A DNA stretch of 64,000 nucleotides from contig NZ_CP036269.1 of the NCBI RefSeq assembly GCF_007744675.1, forward strand, positions 6,747,046-6,811,045, written 5' to 3'. Every line of letters starts with the position of its first letter. Positions within the stretch are counted from its first letter, which is position 1. Of this stretch, positions 1-9,040 are shown one piece after another. A program made the position numbers and the translations under genes. Below the pieces are notes generated by a model. That model saw only the letters and a list, made by a program, of their open reading frames with translations. It was not told the origin of the DNA and did not search any database. Source of the stretch: Gimesia alba (lineage in GTDB: Bacteria > Planctomycetota > Planctomycetia > Planctomycetales > Planctomycetaceae).

Positions 1-710
1 CAGTCACCGAGCATTGCCCCGGTCCGGTTGTTGAAAAATGTGTCTGTGAACCAGGAACCTGGGAATACGATTGCAGCTCATGCTGCCCGATCTACAAGCC
101 AGGTTGCTGCAAAACAGTCAAAGTACAGTGCCCCGGCACAACAATTTGCCGACGAATCTGGTGTCCCAAGACGGTCACCCGAAAAGTCTGCTGCACAACT
201 TATCAACGCGAGTGCAAAACCGAACGGGTTCCTTACACAGTATGTGAGCGAGTTCCCTGCACGATTACCAAACGTGTACCTTACACCTGCGTTCGTTATG
301 AGTGCGAAACCCGAACCAAGAAGGTTCCTTACACCACCTGCAAAATGGTCCGTGAGTGCCGCACCCGCAAGGTACCTTACACCACTTGCTGCTGGAAAGA
401 AGAATGCGTAACGAAACAGGTTCCTTACACCACTTGCACCATGGTTTCAGAATGTCGGACCCGCAAGGTTCCTTACACGACCTGCAGCTATGAGCAAAAA
501 ACCTGTACCCGTAAAGTTCCTTACACTACCTGTCAGCAGGTTTGCTGCACACGGTATGTTACGCGAACGAAATGTGTACCACGAACGGTTTGTGTTACCA
601 AAACACGATGTGTGCCGAGACAAGTATGTCGGAAAGTACCAGTCACTGTCTGTTGCCCCGCGCCAAAGACATGTACTGCTCCTGCTCCCAAGACTTGTGT
701 CAGCAACTAG
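1..710 (+). CDS. Cysteine-rich YTV-repeat protein, 5' end outside window
   Basis: The reading frame is open from base 3 to the TAG at 708-710 and runs off the left edge, so only the C-terminal 235 residues are visible. They carry at least seven imperfect repeats of the form [C]xx[K/R]VPYTTC, with very many Cys, Lys, Arg and Thr residues, ending in a Pro/Ala/Cys-rich tail (CCPAPKTC, APAPKTC). This matches the YTV repeat family known almost only from planctomycetes, usually seen in secreted or cell-wall-associated proteins; disulfide crosslinking in the envelope is inference. A hairpin terminator follows directly. An overlapping ORF at 28-411 in another frame is a by-product of the repeats. Confidence 0.85.
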   Translation, partial: VTEHCPGPVVEKCVCEPGTWEYDCSSCCPIYKPGCCKTVKVQCPGTTICRRIWCPKTVTRKVCCTTYQRECKTERVPYTVCERVPCTITKRVPYTCVRYECETRTKKVPYTTCKMVRECRTRKVPYTTCCWKEECVTKQVPYTTCTMVSECRTRKVPYTTCSYEQKTCTRKVPYTTCQQVCCTRYVTRTKCVPRTVCVTKTRCVPRQVCRKVPVTVCCPAPKTCTAPAPKTCVSN

Positions 711-760
711 TCAAAGTGAAGCCAGAAGAGTTTTCAGCAACTGAAAATTGAAACTGCGAG

Positions 761-795
761 AGGGCGGTTGATCTTGGATCAGCCGCCCTTTTTGT
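761..795 (+). terminator. Rho-independent terminator of the YTV-repeat gene
   Basis: AGGGCGG-T-TGATC pairs with GATCA-G-CCGCCCT around a TTG loop and is followed by TTTTT. It lies about 50 bases after the stop codon of the repeat gene. Confidence 0.85.
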
Positions 796-1168
796 ATTGC
801 CAGGTAGCATTAATTGATTGTTTTGAATGTGATTCCCAAGACCGCAACCTAACCCAGTTTGGTTCGAACCGCGGCCAACGCCGTGCGACTGATCTTGTTT
901 TAAGACTATGCCAGCCGAAATGACTGATTAGCCGAAGGGCGTTAGCCCCGGTTTCTCACCATTTGAAAAGACCTATTCGAATTAAGAAACGCGACCTGGT
1001 AAGAAAGCCAGAAAGCGAACCCATCCAGGTATTCGGAAATCAACTGGTATCTTTCGCGAACTCTCCCATAAAAAGTTAGATGGCTCTGGTTATCACCAGT
1101 CATTTTCTGCGTTACAGGCGTAGTGAAAAGCAGGCAATCTTTTTTCGAGAACTTGTCGGGAGGCATTG
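796..1168. other. Intergenic region without a recognisable gene
   Basis: I find no convincing coding sequence or RNA here. It must contain the promoter of the downstream methyltransferase. A reverse-strand ORF at 942-1301 overlaps the methyltransferase start and has no family resemblance. Confidence 0.5.
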
Positions 1169-1981
1169 ATGGACAATTCGAAGCACTATGTGATTCGAGG
1201 CGGTATTGAAGGCCGGGAGCGTTTACGAATTTTGGCGCGCGTGATGCATGAAAGTACGGGATCGCTGCTCGATCGGCTGGAACTGACTGGCGGTCAGACA
1301 TGTCTGGACGTCGGTTGTGGCGGCGGTGATGTTACCCGTGAGCTTGCCAGCCGTGTCGCGCCGGCGGGAAAAGCCGTGGGGACTGATATCGATGCCACCA
1401 AAATCGAAATCGCCCGCGAAGAATCGCAACAGGCAGCGATTAAAAATATCGAGTTTCGTTTGTCGGATCTCTGTGAAGCCCTGAGAGCTCCTGAATTTGA
1501 CGTTGTCTATTCACGGTTTCTGCTGACTCATCTGAGTGATCCGCTCGGTGCGGTCAAATCGTTCTTGCGGCAACTGCGTCCTGGCGGCATTCTCGCTCTG
1601 GAAGATATCGACTTCAGTGGCTCCTTTGCTTACCCTGAATCCCGAGCCTTTCAAAAGTTTTACGATCTCTATTGTACGGTCGTGCGAAATAGAGGCGGTG
1701 ATCCGAATATGGGGCAACGGCTGCCGCTGATTATGAAAGAGTGCGGCCTGGAAGCGATTCAGGTTTCCGTTGTCCAGCCAACCGGACTCACCGGCGATGT
1801 GAAACGGCTCAATGGCCTGACGATGGAAAACATCGCCGACACAGTACTGGCAGATCAGCTCGCGACTACAGAAGAAATCGCTCAGATTGTCAGAGAGCTT
1901 AACGAGTACGCCGACGACGAACGAACCCTGACAGGAGTCCCCCGCGTCGTACAGGCCTGGGGACGATTACCCTTCGTTTGA
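1169..1981 (+). CDS. Class I SAM-dependent methyltransferase
   Basis: A 270-residue protein with the Rossmann methyltransferase core: motif I LDVGCGGGDVTRELA (about residues 47-61), the acidic end of strand 2 (VGTDIDATKI), and a motif like DVVYSRFLLTHLSDP, followed by LRPGGILALEDIDF. The fold binds S-adenosylmethionine; the methyl acceptor cannot be told. I start at ATG 1169 rather than the TTG three bases earlier because the Shine-Dalgarno GGGAGG (1158-1163) is better spaced from the ATG. It is transcribed convergently with the next gene, so it appears to be a single-gene unit. Confidence 0.85.
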   Translation: MDNSKHYVIRGGIEGRERLRILARVMHESTGSLLDRLELTGGQTCLDVGCGGGDVTRELASRVAPAGKAVGTDIDATKIEIAREESQQAAIKNIEFRLSDLCEALRAPEFDVVYSRFLLTHLSDPLGAVKSFLRQLRPGGILALEDIDFSGSFAYPESRAFQKFYDLYCTVVRNRGGDPNMGQRLPLIMKECGLEAIQVSVVQPTGLTGDVKRLNGLTMENIADTVLADQLATTEEIAQIVRELNEYADDERTLTGVPRVVQAWGRLPFV

Positions 1982-2007
1982 AAGCTTCCTTTATTTTAAT
2001 ACAAGGT

Positions 2008-3069
2008 TTAACTCTCGCGTTGATTCTTGTTACAGCCCGGATCCATGGGAACCGGTTTGCCTGTCTTTTCGATCGGGTGCGTGAAGAGATACTTCCAGAC
2101 ATCTTCGTGAATGTACTTGCCTTTCGCATCTTTGCCGGCATTACCTCCGGGAACGACGGAGGAATGGGCGCGGCGAGTATTCTTTTTCACATCAAAGTCG
2201 GTGATCAACCGCCGTGTGTTTCCATAGGGAGGCTTTGCTTGATCGACGTTGACGATTGGGCCAAATTCATGCAGGCCGATCAGTTCCCACGAACGGCAGT
2301 AATGATCTGCGGTCCAGCCGCCATCCAGTACGTGTGAAAAACCGAAGTAACGATTATTGGGTGTCGCGGAAGGAAGTGACTGCCAGTTCTGCAACTGATC
2401 CCGCGGACCACAAAACATGACGACGCGACCGACCTTCTGATGTTTGGCAAATCGGGCCGCAGTCGTGGAACCATGCGAACTGCCTGCCATAATTACGTCT
2501 TCCCAGCGAAGGTCCTTGCCATCTGGCGTCAGATAATAATCCCATTTGCCTTGCGGGTTCTTTTTCGCCAGCCACTTCACAAACTGCAGTGCGCGTTCTT
2601 TCATGCCATCCGGTTTAGGAATCTCCACCTGGTCGCTGAAATCTTCACCGGTTGCTGCTTCGAGCCTCACGTTACCCCGGCACGTTTCTCCCACAGGTTG
2701 CTCGCGACAGATCTTGGAGAACCAGCGGTTGGCGTAATGCACCTGAATTGCATGCAGGCCGTAGCTGGAAAGGCGATCGAACAGTTGGCTGTTATATCCC
2801 ATCAGCCAGATCACCAGCTTGCCTCGCGGTTTGACGCGGGTATCAACGACGGCATGTTCCAGATCCTGAACTTTGCCTTTCGCTTCGAAAACAAAATCGA
2901 TCTCCGGATGCTCTTTGGCCTTCGGATCAATTTCACTGGCGCGAGCTGTTAACTTGTATTCCTGCCGCTTGGGTCCTGAATAGCGAAGCTGCCGTTTGTT
3001 ATCTGCCTTGAGCGGGCCGACAGTGACCAGAGACAATAACACGAGAAGACAAAGCGATTTCGAATGCAT
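2008..3069 (-). CDS. Secreted alpha/beta-hydrolase-fold protein
   Basis: 353 residues starting with a clear Sec signal peptide (MHSKSLCLLVLLSLVTVGPLKA). The middle contains a nucleophile elbow GSSHGS preceded by a hydrophobic strand and followed by AARFAKHQKVGRVVMFCGP, as in alpha/beta hydrolases such as the BPSS1187-like family. Other hydrolase-like parts are KLVIWLMGYNSQLFD near residue 85 and several HxH or DxxH stretches toward the C-terminus. Two Cys pairs in the mature region could form disulfides, consistent with export. The substrate is unknown. It faces the methyltransferase tail to tail across 26 bases. Confidence 0.7.
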   Translation of the reverse strand: MHSKSLCLLVLLSLVTVGPLKADNKRQLRYSGPKRQEYKLTARASEIDPKAKEHPEIDFVFEAKGKVQDLEHAVVDTRVKPRGKLVIWLMGYNSQLFDRLSSYGLHAIQVHYANRWFSKICREQPVGETCRGNVRLEAATGEDFSDQVEIPKPDGMKERALQFVKWLAKKNPQGKWDYYLTPDGKDLRWEDVIMAGSSHGSTTAARFAKHQKVGRVVMFCGPRDQLQNWQSLPSATPNNRYFGFSHVLDGGWTADHYCRSWELIGLHEFGPIVNVDQAKPPYGNTRRLITDFDVKKNTRRAHSSVVPGGNAGKDAKGKYIHEDVWKYLFTHPIEKTGKPVPMDPGCNKNQRES

Positions 3070-3226
3070 GATCTTTCACCAGAATTAAACGGGGAGAACA
3101 AGAAGGTAATACGTCGCGAGGGTTTTATTATATAGTCGCAGGCTGCACGATTCCTTATTCCCATCCATCCATCTGATGAGAACTTAAAAAAAGAGTAAAT
3201 TCCAGCAAATGAAATGAGACGCGCGC

Positions 3227-3268
3227 AAAAAAACGCGACACACATCCAGAAGAGCGTATGTCGCGCTT
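3227..3268 (-). terminator. Rho-independent terminator after the acidic HTH protein gene
   Basis: Read on the minus strand, CGCGACATAC pairs with GTGTGTCGCG (one G-T wobble) and is followed by seven T residues. It lies about 30 bases after the stop of the 500-residue gene. Confidence 0.7.
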
Positions 3269-3296
3269 ATGATTATGAATGTAGATTTACCAGGAC

Positions 3297-4799
3297 CTAG
3301 AACAACCCGCCAAAAGTATCCAGGAACATTGAGCTGACACTGGAGGGATCGTCGTAATGCCACATGGTGCGAATCAAGTCGTACATCATGATGGAGCAGA
3401 CGAGCATCAATCCCGTGGAAACGATCAGCGCCGCGAAGGTGCCTGCCCCCCACTCTGGTTCTGGTGCTGCCATGGCTGCAGCGCCTCGACCACCAAATGA
3501 GGCAGGCGCGACAAACTCGGCGTGACTTTCGCCACTCTGGAACGAGTCATCGAAATCATCGTCGTCTGCGTCGTAGATATCGTCGAAGTCATCTTCGTCT
3601 TCATCATCAAAGACATCCGAGATGGCATCGTCACTGGCGAAATCATCATCATCCTCGAACATCGCAGACTCGCTGTCTTCGTCGTCGGAATCCAGAATGA
3701 CCGAACCAGAAGAGCCTCCCATGTCGTCGTCTTCATTCAGCATTAACACACTGGTATCTGCACTTGAATCGGACAGATCAAAACTACTGTCTGCATCATC
3801 GTCCAAGGCGGGAATTTCCAGAGTGGCGTCTTTATTAGCAGACATCATCGGAACGGTCTTATCGACGTCTTCCACATCAAATGGTTCGAGAGAAATCCCG
3901 CTATCTGCGGTGATGGAAATATCACTGCCAGTGTCGTCTTCCAACGAGATACCGCTCGCATCATCATCTACCAGGGAAATTCCACTTTCATCTGCTGCTT
4001 CAAGTGAAATACCACTATCCAGAGGACCGGCGAGTGAAATGCCACTATCCGATGCCAGCGAGATGCCACTGTCTTCTGCCAGAATGGAAGAGTCGTTCGC
4101 TTCATCAGAAACCAGAGCAACATCACTATCGCTGCCGAGATCAAAGTCTTCATCAGCGATCAGAGCCACGTCGCTTTCACTACCTGCGATATTGGAATCA
4201 TCGGCGACCAGCTTTACATCGCTGTCACTGCCGGAATCCAGGTCAAGCATATCAAATTCAGGTTCTGAATCGGCATCGACCAGTTTCACGTCGCTGTCAC
4301 TACCAAGATCGATACTGGAGTCTTCGGTCAAACGAACATCGCTATCGGAATCTTCTCCCACAGCAACCAGTTCAGGTTCGCTATCCAGAGTCAGGTCATC
4401 ACCATCATCAACGACGAGACGCACATCGCTGTCGGAACTGCTCAGTTCAACAGGCTCATCATCATCGTCATGGACACTTCCTCGAATCACAGTCGCCTGC
4501 TCACCGACTTCATCTTCATCGATGACACTTTCCGCGTTTTCATCCAGTTCATCCCCTTCCAGGATCGCGGAACCGAACAAATCATCGTCGTCTTCCTCTT
4601 CAGAAAACAAGGGAATCGCGGGATCGGAATCAGCCTGACGGGATCGACCTAATTCCTCGATATCTTCCATGCGAAATTTCCATGCACCTCGGTCTGCAAA
4701 TCCGCGAATGTCACCCGCTTCTCTCAAGCGGTTTAATTCGTCTTTTTCCATTCCCAGCTGTGCTGCTGCTTCTTCGAGGTTGAGATATTTTTTGGCCAT
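3297..4799 (-). CDS. Acidic SDSDV/SGISL-repeat protein with N-terminal HTH and C-terminal membrane segment
   Basis: 500 residues in three parts. Residues 1-50 look like a MerR/excisionase-type helix-turn-helix (LNLEEAAAQLGMEKDELNRL, then a wing ending in WKFRMEDIEEL). Residues about 60-440 are extremely Asp/Glu/Ser-rich and built from short repeats: SDSDVKLV/SDSDVALV/SDVRLV about eight times, then DSGISL about eight times, then Asp runs. Near the C-terminus (about 455-485) is one hydrophobic segment, LIVSTGLMLVCSIMMYDLI. Proteins of this layout are known from planctomycetes without assigned function. The HTH plus membrane anchor suggests a membrane-tethered DNA- or partner-binding protein (inference). 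The long Ser-rich ORF on the opposite strand (3622-4638) is a repeat shadow. Confidence 0.8.
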   Translation of the reverse strand: MAKKYLNLEEAAAQLGMEKDELNRLREAGDIRGFADRGAWKFRMEDIEELGRSRQADSDPAIPLFSEEEDDDDLFGSAILEGDELDENAESVIDEDEVGEQATVIRGSVHDDDDEPVELSSSDSDVRLVVDDGDDLTLDSEPELVAVGEDSDSDVRLTEDSSIDLGSDSDVKLVDADSEPEFDMLDLDSGSDSDVKLVADDSNIAGSESDVALIADEDFDLGSDSDVALVSDEANDSSILAEDSGISLASDSGISLAGPLDSGISLEAADESGISLVDDDASGISLEDDTGSDISITADSGISLEPFDVEDVDKTVPMMSANKDATLEIPALDDDADSSFDLSDSSADTSVLMLNEDDDMGGSSGSVILDSDDEDSESAMFEDDDDFASDDAISDVFDDEDEDDFDDIYDADDDDFDDSFQSGESHAEFVAPASFGGRGAAAMAAPEPEWGAGTFAALIVSTGLMLVCSIMMYDLIRTMWHYDDPSSVSSMFLDTFGGLF

Positions 4800-5260
4800 T
4801 GTGGCGCGACTCCGACATCAATGATGTAAATTGAGAATTGAGGATGTGTTTATCGTCATCGGACGCTGGCCTGTGAAATTTCAGTCGTATCAACCCTGAA
4901 ACTCAGTAGACGAACGCCTTTGCGAAGAACGTACGGGTTCTTTTAATAATGTCAGCGACATTCAGCACTTCTTTTTGAATCCCGGTGAGAACCAGAATTT
5001 AGGATCAAGAAGTTTTTCAGAACCCCTTTGTTTATCTATTTTTATTCTAAATTAGAACTGGTCTGTTGCAAGTACCTTCTTGCCGAATCGAACGTTCTTA
5101 TGCAACAATTCTTGAGCGAACCATTTGTTCAGATTTATCCGGTACTGATTCCCTAAAACAGACCGATTAAACAGGTTATACGGAATATGGCTGGACCGTC
5201 CTCGGGGAGAGGGCAAAATCGATCATTTCACTTAGCATCGGACCAGGACAGGCAGGACAC
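4800..5260. other. 460-base gap between two minus-strand genes
   Basis: No gene or RNA was recognised. The right part follows the stop of the PspA-like gene; the left part should hold the promoter of the acidic HTH protein. It is A+T-rich, with several TTTATT-type runs near 5025-5055. Confidence 0.4.
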
Positions 5261-5815
5261 TTATTGCCCCAGTTCCCGCTTCAATGCGGCTAACTCAGAT
5301 TCAATTTGTTCGGAGCGGGAGGGAGCGAGTGTGGGGTCTTCGTCGGGTGTCTCAATGGTGGCTTGTGAGGAAGTTTCTGACAGTCCTGCTTTTTCCGTTA
5401 ATTCCAATTGCTTGCGTTTTGCTTCCGCTAATCGTGCCTGCAGGGCATGCAAAGTGGTTGTCAAATGTTCGCAAGTCGCCACGGCAGCCTGATGTTGCTG
5501 TTCGAGACCCGCCATCAGATCTTCGATTTCCTGTTTGCGAACGAGTGAATTTCTGGCTTCTGCCTCATCCCCTGTGGCTAACGCATTTTTGGCTGCTTCT
5601 TTCCAATGAAAAATCTGCTGTTGATGCTCCTGCAATTCTTTCTGAATTGTCTGTTCATTGGCGGTTGCTGTTTTGACACTTCGATTGGCGCCTGCGAGGC
5701 CTTCTTTCATCTCCGCAATAATCTGCTCAATCTCTTTGACAGGATCAGCGGCATTATCAAGTAAATGAGTCAGATTACAGGTTACAATGTCAGTGAGCCG
5801 ACTAAAATAGCTCAT
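5261..5815 (-). CDS. PspA/IM30-family protein (short)
   Basis: 184 residues, nearly all helical and coiled coil. The start MSYFSRLTDIVTCNLTHLLD, followed by DPVKEIEQIIAEMKEGL, is the typical opening of PspA/Vipp1 proteins, which coat and stabilise stressed inner membranes. It is shorter than usual (about 220 residues), with the last helix trimmed. The position beside an ECF sigma-factor gene on the same strand, 131 bases downstream of it, suggests but does not prove a shared envelope-stress role. Confidence 0.7.
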   Translation of the reverse strand: MSYFSRLTDIVTCNLTHLLDNAADPVKEIEQIIAEMKEGLAGANRSVKTATANEQTIQKELQEHQQQIFHWKEAAKNALATGDEAEARNSLVRKQEIEDLMAGLEQQHQAAVATCEHLTTTLHALQARLAEAKRKQLELTEKAGLSETSSQATIETPDEDPTLAPSRSEQIESELAALKRELGQ

Positions 5816-5946
5816 TCCCCTCTTCTCCGTACTGTAGTAAATGGTTCATGAAAAGAACGCGAATTCGAAGGCCCTGGCTGAGTCAACGCAATTCGCGACT
5901 GTCGGGTTCATTTATTTCTTGAGATCTCAATAATTAAATTAATTGA

Positions 5947-6534
5947 TTAATTCCGCTGCGGCCCCGTCACTCCCAGCAGCTTCAATTTTTCTCGTAATTT
6001 CTCTCGGGCCAGCCGTAAGCGGCTTTTGGCGGTCGCCAGATTGGTCTCCATCACATCCGCGACTTCGTTCAGTGTCAGTTCAGAATAATGGTGTAAGGTA
6101 AAGGTTAAACGTTGGTCTTCCGGAATTGTTCCCAGCAGTTCATCTACAATCAATGCCAGTTCTTTGATATTGGCTTTCTCTTCCGGCGAAACCACTTCAC
6201 TGGCCAGTCGATTCAGCGAGTCGTCTTCATCCGCTTTTTTACCGGTATAAGCCTTGATCAGCGCATCGTGTGATCGGCGGCGAATATTGTCAATCAACAG
6301 ATTTCGCGCCACGCGGTACATCCAGCCCCGGAAGCGCCCCTGAGGCAGATAGTCCCACGATTGATTATAAACCCGTAACAGCGTTTCCTGAGAAAGGTCT
6401 TCGGACAGCTGGGAATCCCGCGTATTACGGAAAAAAAAGCCGATCAGAGGGCCCTGATATTTCTCTACCAGTTCATCGAAGGCGCGCAGCTCACCACTTT
6501 GAATGCGAATCATCAATTGATCGTCTTCGTTCAT
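5947..6534 (-). CDS. ECF-type RNA polymerase sigma factor
   Basis: 195 residues with sigma region 2 (FDELVEKYQGPLIGFFFRN, then LSEDLSQETLLRVYNQ and FRGWMYRVARNLLIDNIRR) and region 4 with its HTH (LTLNEVADVMETNLATAKSR). This is the minimal two-domain ECF layout. It directs RNA polymerase to a specific promoter set, usually under an anti-sigma factor; no anti-sigma gene is adjacent, which is common in planctomycete ECF groups. The start ATG at 6532-6534 has GGAAAG upstream. Confidence 0.9.
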   Translation of the reverse strand: MNEDDQLMIRIQSGELRAFDELVEKYQGPLIGFFFRNTRDSQLSEDLSQETLLRVYNQSWDYLPQGRFRGWMYRVARNLLIDNIRRRSHDALIKAYTGKKADEDDSLNRLASEVVSPEEKANIKELALIVDELLGTIPEDQRLTFTLHHYSELTLNEVADVMETNLATAKSRLRLAREKLREKLKLLGVTGPQRN

Positions 6535-6761
6535 GGTGTTCTTTCCGTTGGAAACACGGCGGTCTTAAATGCAAACCGGCGCATCACTGCTTTCTAGAAT
6601 GATATTCTAATATTGTGATCAGATATCCTGTAGAATTCACCTCTAAACCGCTAACATTTCAGTGTTGAATTACTTTTCACTCAAATCAGTAGCAAAATCA
6701 GCAAAACTTCTACACGTCACGGACTATTGTGAGCAGCTATTGAGTACCGCAGGATATTGTT

Positions 6762-8003
6762 GTGTCGACTACGGAAACTGTCAAAATCGAATTGAACTAC
6801 GGCTTTACCGGGGAATTTCGCTGTGAAATCGATCCAGAGCGGCTGATCTGGTACCATCAGGCACCAGAGCCGTTAGCAAACGTATTACAGGCAACAGAGC
6901 AGGTGCTGAAAAATCCTCTGGAACTTCCCCCACTTGATTTAGCCGTCGTTCCGGGTGACAAACTCACCATCGCCATTGATTTCCAGGTTCCCGCGATCAG
7001 CGAAATCATCAATGCCGTCTGGGAGTTCCTCTCCGACTGTGGCATAGAAGCTGGCGACGTCACCATTCTGCAAACGCAATCCGGCGATCCTGAACTGCAT
7101 CAAACATTAAAAGGCGCCATCACAACAGAACTCCAGGAACAGGCACAGTGGATCATTCACGATCCCGAGGATCAGGAGGCACTTGGCTATCTGGGGACTT
7201 CGGCCGGGGGCGAGCGGATTTATCTCTCGAAACATTTACTCGAAGCCGATTTCATCCTCCCCATTGAACTGGTGAGCTTTGATCCGCTGATTGGCTATGC
7301 CGGCGGAGGCAGTTCCATCTATCCCGGCTTTTCTTCACAGGAAGCCATCGTCAAAAGCCGAGGACAATCACACCGAGAGCTCACTCCCAAAGAAAGTCGT
7401 CCGCTGCGTCAGCTCATTGACGAAGTGGGCTGGATGCTGGGCTTGCAGTATAGCCTGCAGGTCATCCCTGCTGGCGGATTGCAGATTTCCAAAATCATTT
7501 TTGGCAGCCTGGAAGCTTCCTTCCGAAAAGCGAAGGAGCTTCTGGATCAGTCCTGGAAACTGGAACCAGAATACAAATCAGAAATGGTTGTGCTTGCCGT
7601 TGAAAATGGTCCGGCGGGACACCAGTGGAATCAGTTAGGCCGAGTTCTGGAAACAGCTCGCAATCTGGTCACGCAGGATGGTCGCGTTGTTCTGCTGACT
7701 CAAATCGAAGCCGAATTCGGTGAAGGCATGCAGATTCTTTCCAGCTGCCATGAACCACTGGATGCAATCAAGCCACTGCGCGATAAACAGCCCGGCGATC
7801 TCGTGGCGGCAACGCAAATGGCGCTCACCGGGGACTGGGCTTTGATCTGCCTGTTGAGTCAAGCCAGCAGCGATGATGTCGAAGAGTTGTTTATCATACC
7901 GCTCGAAGATGAAGCCGAAGTACAACGGCTGCTGCAGACAGACGAAACCGTTTCCTTCATCGCCTCAGCGCAACATGCCTACGGGCAACTCAAGCAGGAA
8001 TAG
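6762..8003 (+). CDS. LarA-like (DUF2088) nickel-pincer racemase-family protein
   Basis: 413 residues starting at GTG 6762, with GCAGGA upstream. The N-terminal half matches the lactate racemase N-terminal domain: LPPLDLAVVPGDKLTIAIDF, then an alpha/beta stretch with GDPELHQTL, HDPEDQ, GTSAGGERIYLSKHLLEADF and LIGYAGGGSSIYPG. The C-terminal half carries the second LarA domain. In characterised LarA enzymes the equivalent glycine-rich loop carries a Lys that binds the nickel-pincer cofactor; here GGGSS has none, and the loop has no His. It may act on another substrate or be non-catalytic (inference). It is convergent with the oxidoreductase gene. Confidence 0.7.
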   Translation: MSTTETVKIELNYGFTGEFRCEIDPERLIWYHQAPEPLANVLQATEQVLKNPLELPPLDLAVVPGDKLTIAIDFQVPAISEIINAVWEFLSDCGIEAGDVTILQTQSGDPELHQTLKGAITTELQEQAQWIIHDPEDQEALGYLGTSAGGERIYLSKHLLEADFILPIELVSFDPLIGYAGGGSSIYPGFSSQEAIVKSRGQSHRELTPKESRPLRQLIDEVGWMLGLQYSLQVIPAGGLQISKIIFGSLEASFRKAKELLDQSWKLEPEYKSEMVVLAVENGPAGHQWNQLGRVLETARNLVTQDGRVVLLTQIEAEFGEGMQILSSCHEPLDAIKPLRDKQPGDLVAATQMALTGDWALICLLSQASSDDVEELFIIPLEDEAEVQRLLQTDETVSFIASAQHAYGQLKQE

Positions 8004-8026
8004 GACAAATAAGCGAACGCTCTGTT

Positions 8027-9010
8027 TTAGGTTACGGGTAAGCCTGCTGCTTTGAGGACCGTTTCCTGCACGTGATAGTCGTGGTCGTACGAAAAATCGA
8101 TGTCCTTTTCGCGGCGGATGATCCGCGCCATATCAGCCACGTCGTCAATGTAGCGCGTATAGCCGTCAAACTTGATGTCCTGCTGTCCTTTGCGGAATTT
8201 TCCTTTCGCGTTGGACAGGGTTAAACTGGCAGCCGGCCTGCCGAATGGCTGTAGATGAAAGGTACCTTCTGAGCCACACACGACAATGTGTCTGCGATCA
8301 AAGCCGTTGACTTCATTGCAACTCGATTTGACTGTCGCCAGTGCTTTCGGATAGCTGAAGACCGCCAGCATGTTATCCTGCAACGTGTCATCAATGTCAG
8401 AAGCATGCTGTGAGAACGCCGTGACTTGTTCCGGCCTGCCGAGAATCTGGACCACCAGATCAATCACATGGCAACCCAGCTCAAACATCATGCCTCCCGG
8501 CTGTGGTTCCAGTTTTGCACGGCTGTGGGGATCCATTTTTTTGCTGATCACCGTATGTACCTCAAATGGTTCGCCGAGCCAGCCTTTTTTCAGCAAGTCG
8601 CGGAGCAACACCATCCCGGGATTGTAGCGATACATGTACCCCATCTGCAGCAGCAGATGTTTTTGGGCAGCCTGATCCAGAATTCGTTTGAAGTGCGGCA
8701 ACGAGAGGCCTGCGGGTTTATCCAGGTGAATATGCTTACCCGCGGCGATGCAGGTTTCAGCTGTGGTCAATAGATCGGGCACCAGTGTTTCTACAGCGAC
8801 CGCTTGCAAGCCATCGATATTCAGCAGTTGTTCCTGCGTCAGAAAAGGGAGCCCCTGATAAATGCCCGTCGATTCTGCATACTTACGCAGCTTGGGATCA
8901 GGTTCAACCACCCCCACGACTTCGTATTCGCCCGACTTGCGAAAGGCCTGCATTTTTCCGCCTGCATGCGGATGACCGACGCCAATCTGCCCGACTTTGA
9001 TTTTCTTCAC
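8027..9010 (-). CDS. Gfo/Idh/MocA-family NAD(P)-dependent oxidoreductase
   Basis: 327 residues. The N-terminal Rossmann fold has a modified dinucleotide loop, VGQIGVGHPHAGGKMQAF, followed by VVGVVEPDP. The family's active-site motif appears as HLDKPAG (EKP-type, here DKP), with the substrate-binding C-terminal domain after it (MGYMYRYNPGM, FELGCHVIDL). Members oxidise or reduce sugars and inositols with NAD(P); the substrate here is unknown. It lies 30 bases downstream of the ceramidase-like gene on the same strand, so the two are probably co-transcribed. Such pairs of a secreted hydrolase and a cytoplasmic oxidoreductase are common in planctomycetes. Confidence 0.88.
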   Translation of the reverse strand: MKKIKVGQIGVGHPHAGGKMQAFRKSGEYEVVGVVEPDPKLRKYAESTGIYQGLPFLTQEQLLNIDGLQAVAVETLVPDLLTTAETCIAAGKHIHLDKPAGLSLPHFKRILDQAAQKHLLLQMGYMYRYNPGMVLLRDLLKKGWLGEPFEVHTVISKKMDPHSRAKLEPQPGGMMFELGCHVIDLVVQILGRPEQVTAFSQHASDIDDTLQDNMLAVFSYPKALATVKSSCNEVNGFDRRHIVVCGSEGTFHLQPFGRPAASLTLSNAKGKFRKGQQDIKFDGYTRYIDDVADMARIIRREKDIDFSYDHDYHVQETVLKAAGLPVT

Positions 9011-9040
9011 GATACGATTCCTTTGAGGGAGTGTCCCAGA

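Noticed and set aside
28-411. 127-residue ORF inside the YTV gene
   Set aside because: It runs in another frame over the repeats and has no ribosome-binding site; the Cys-rich frame is open from the left edge and carries the family repeat.
3622-4638. 338-residue Ser-rich ORF opposite the acidic repeat gene
   Set aside because: Asp codons GAT/GAC and Ser codons read backwards give Ser-rich text; it is a mirror of the repeat.
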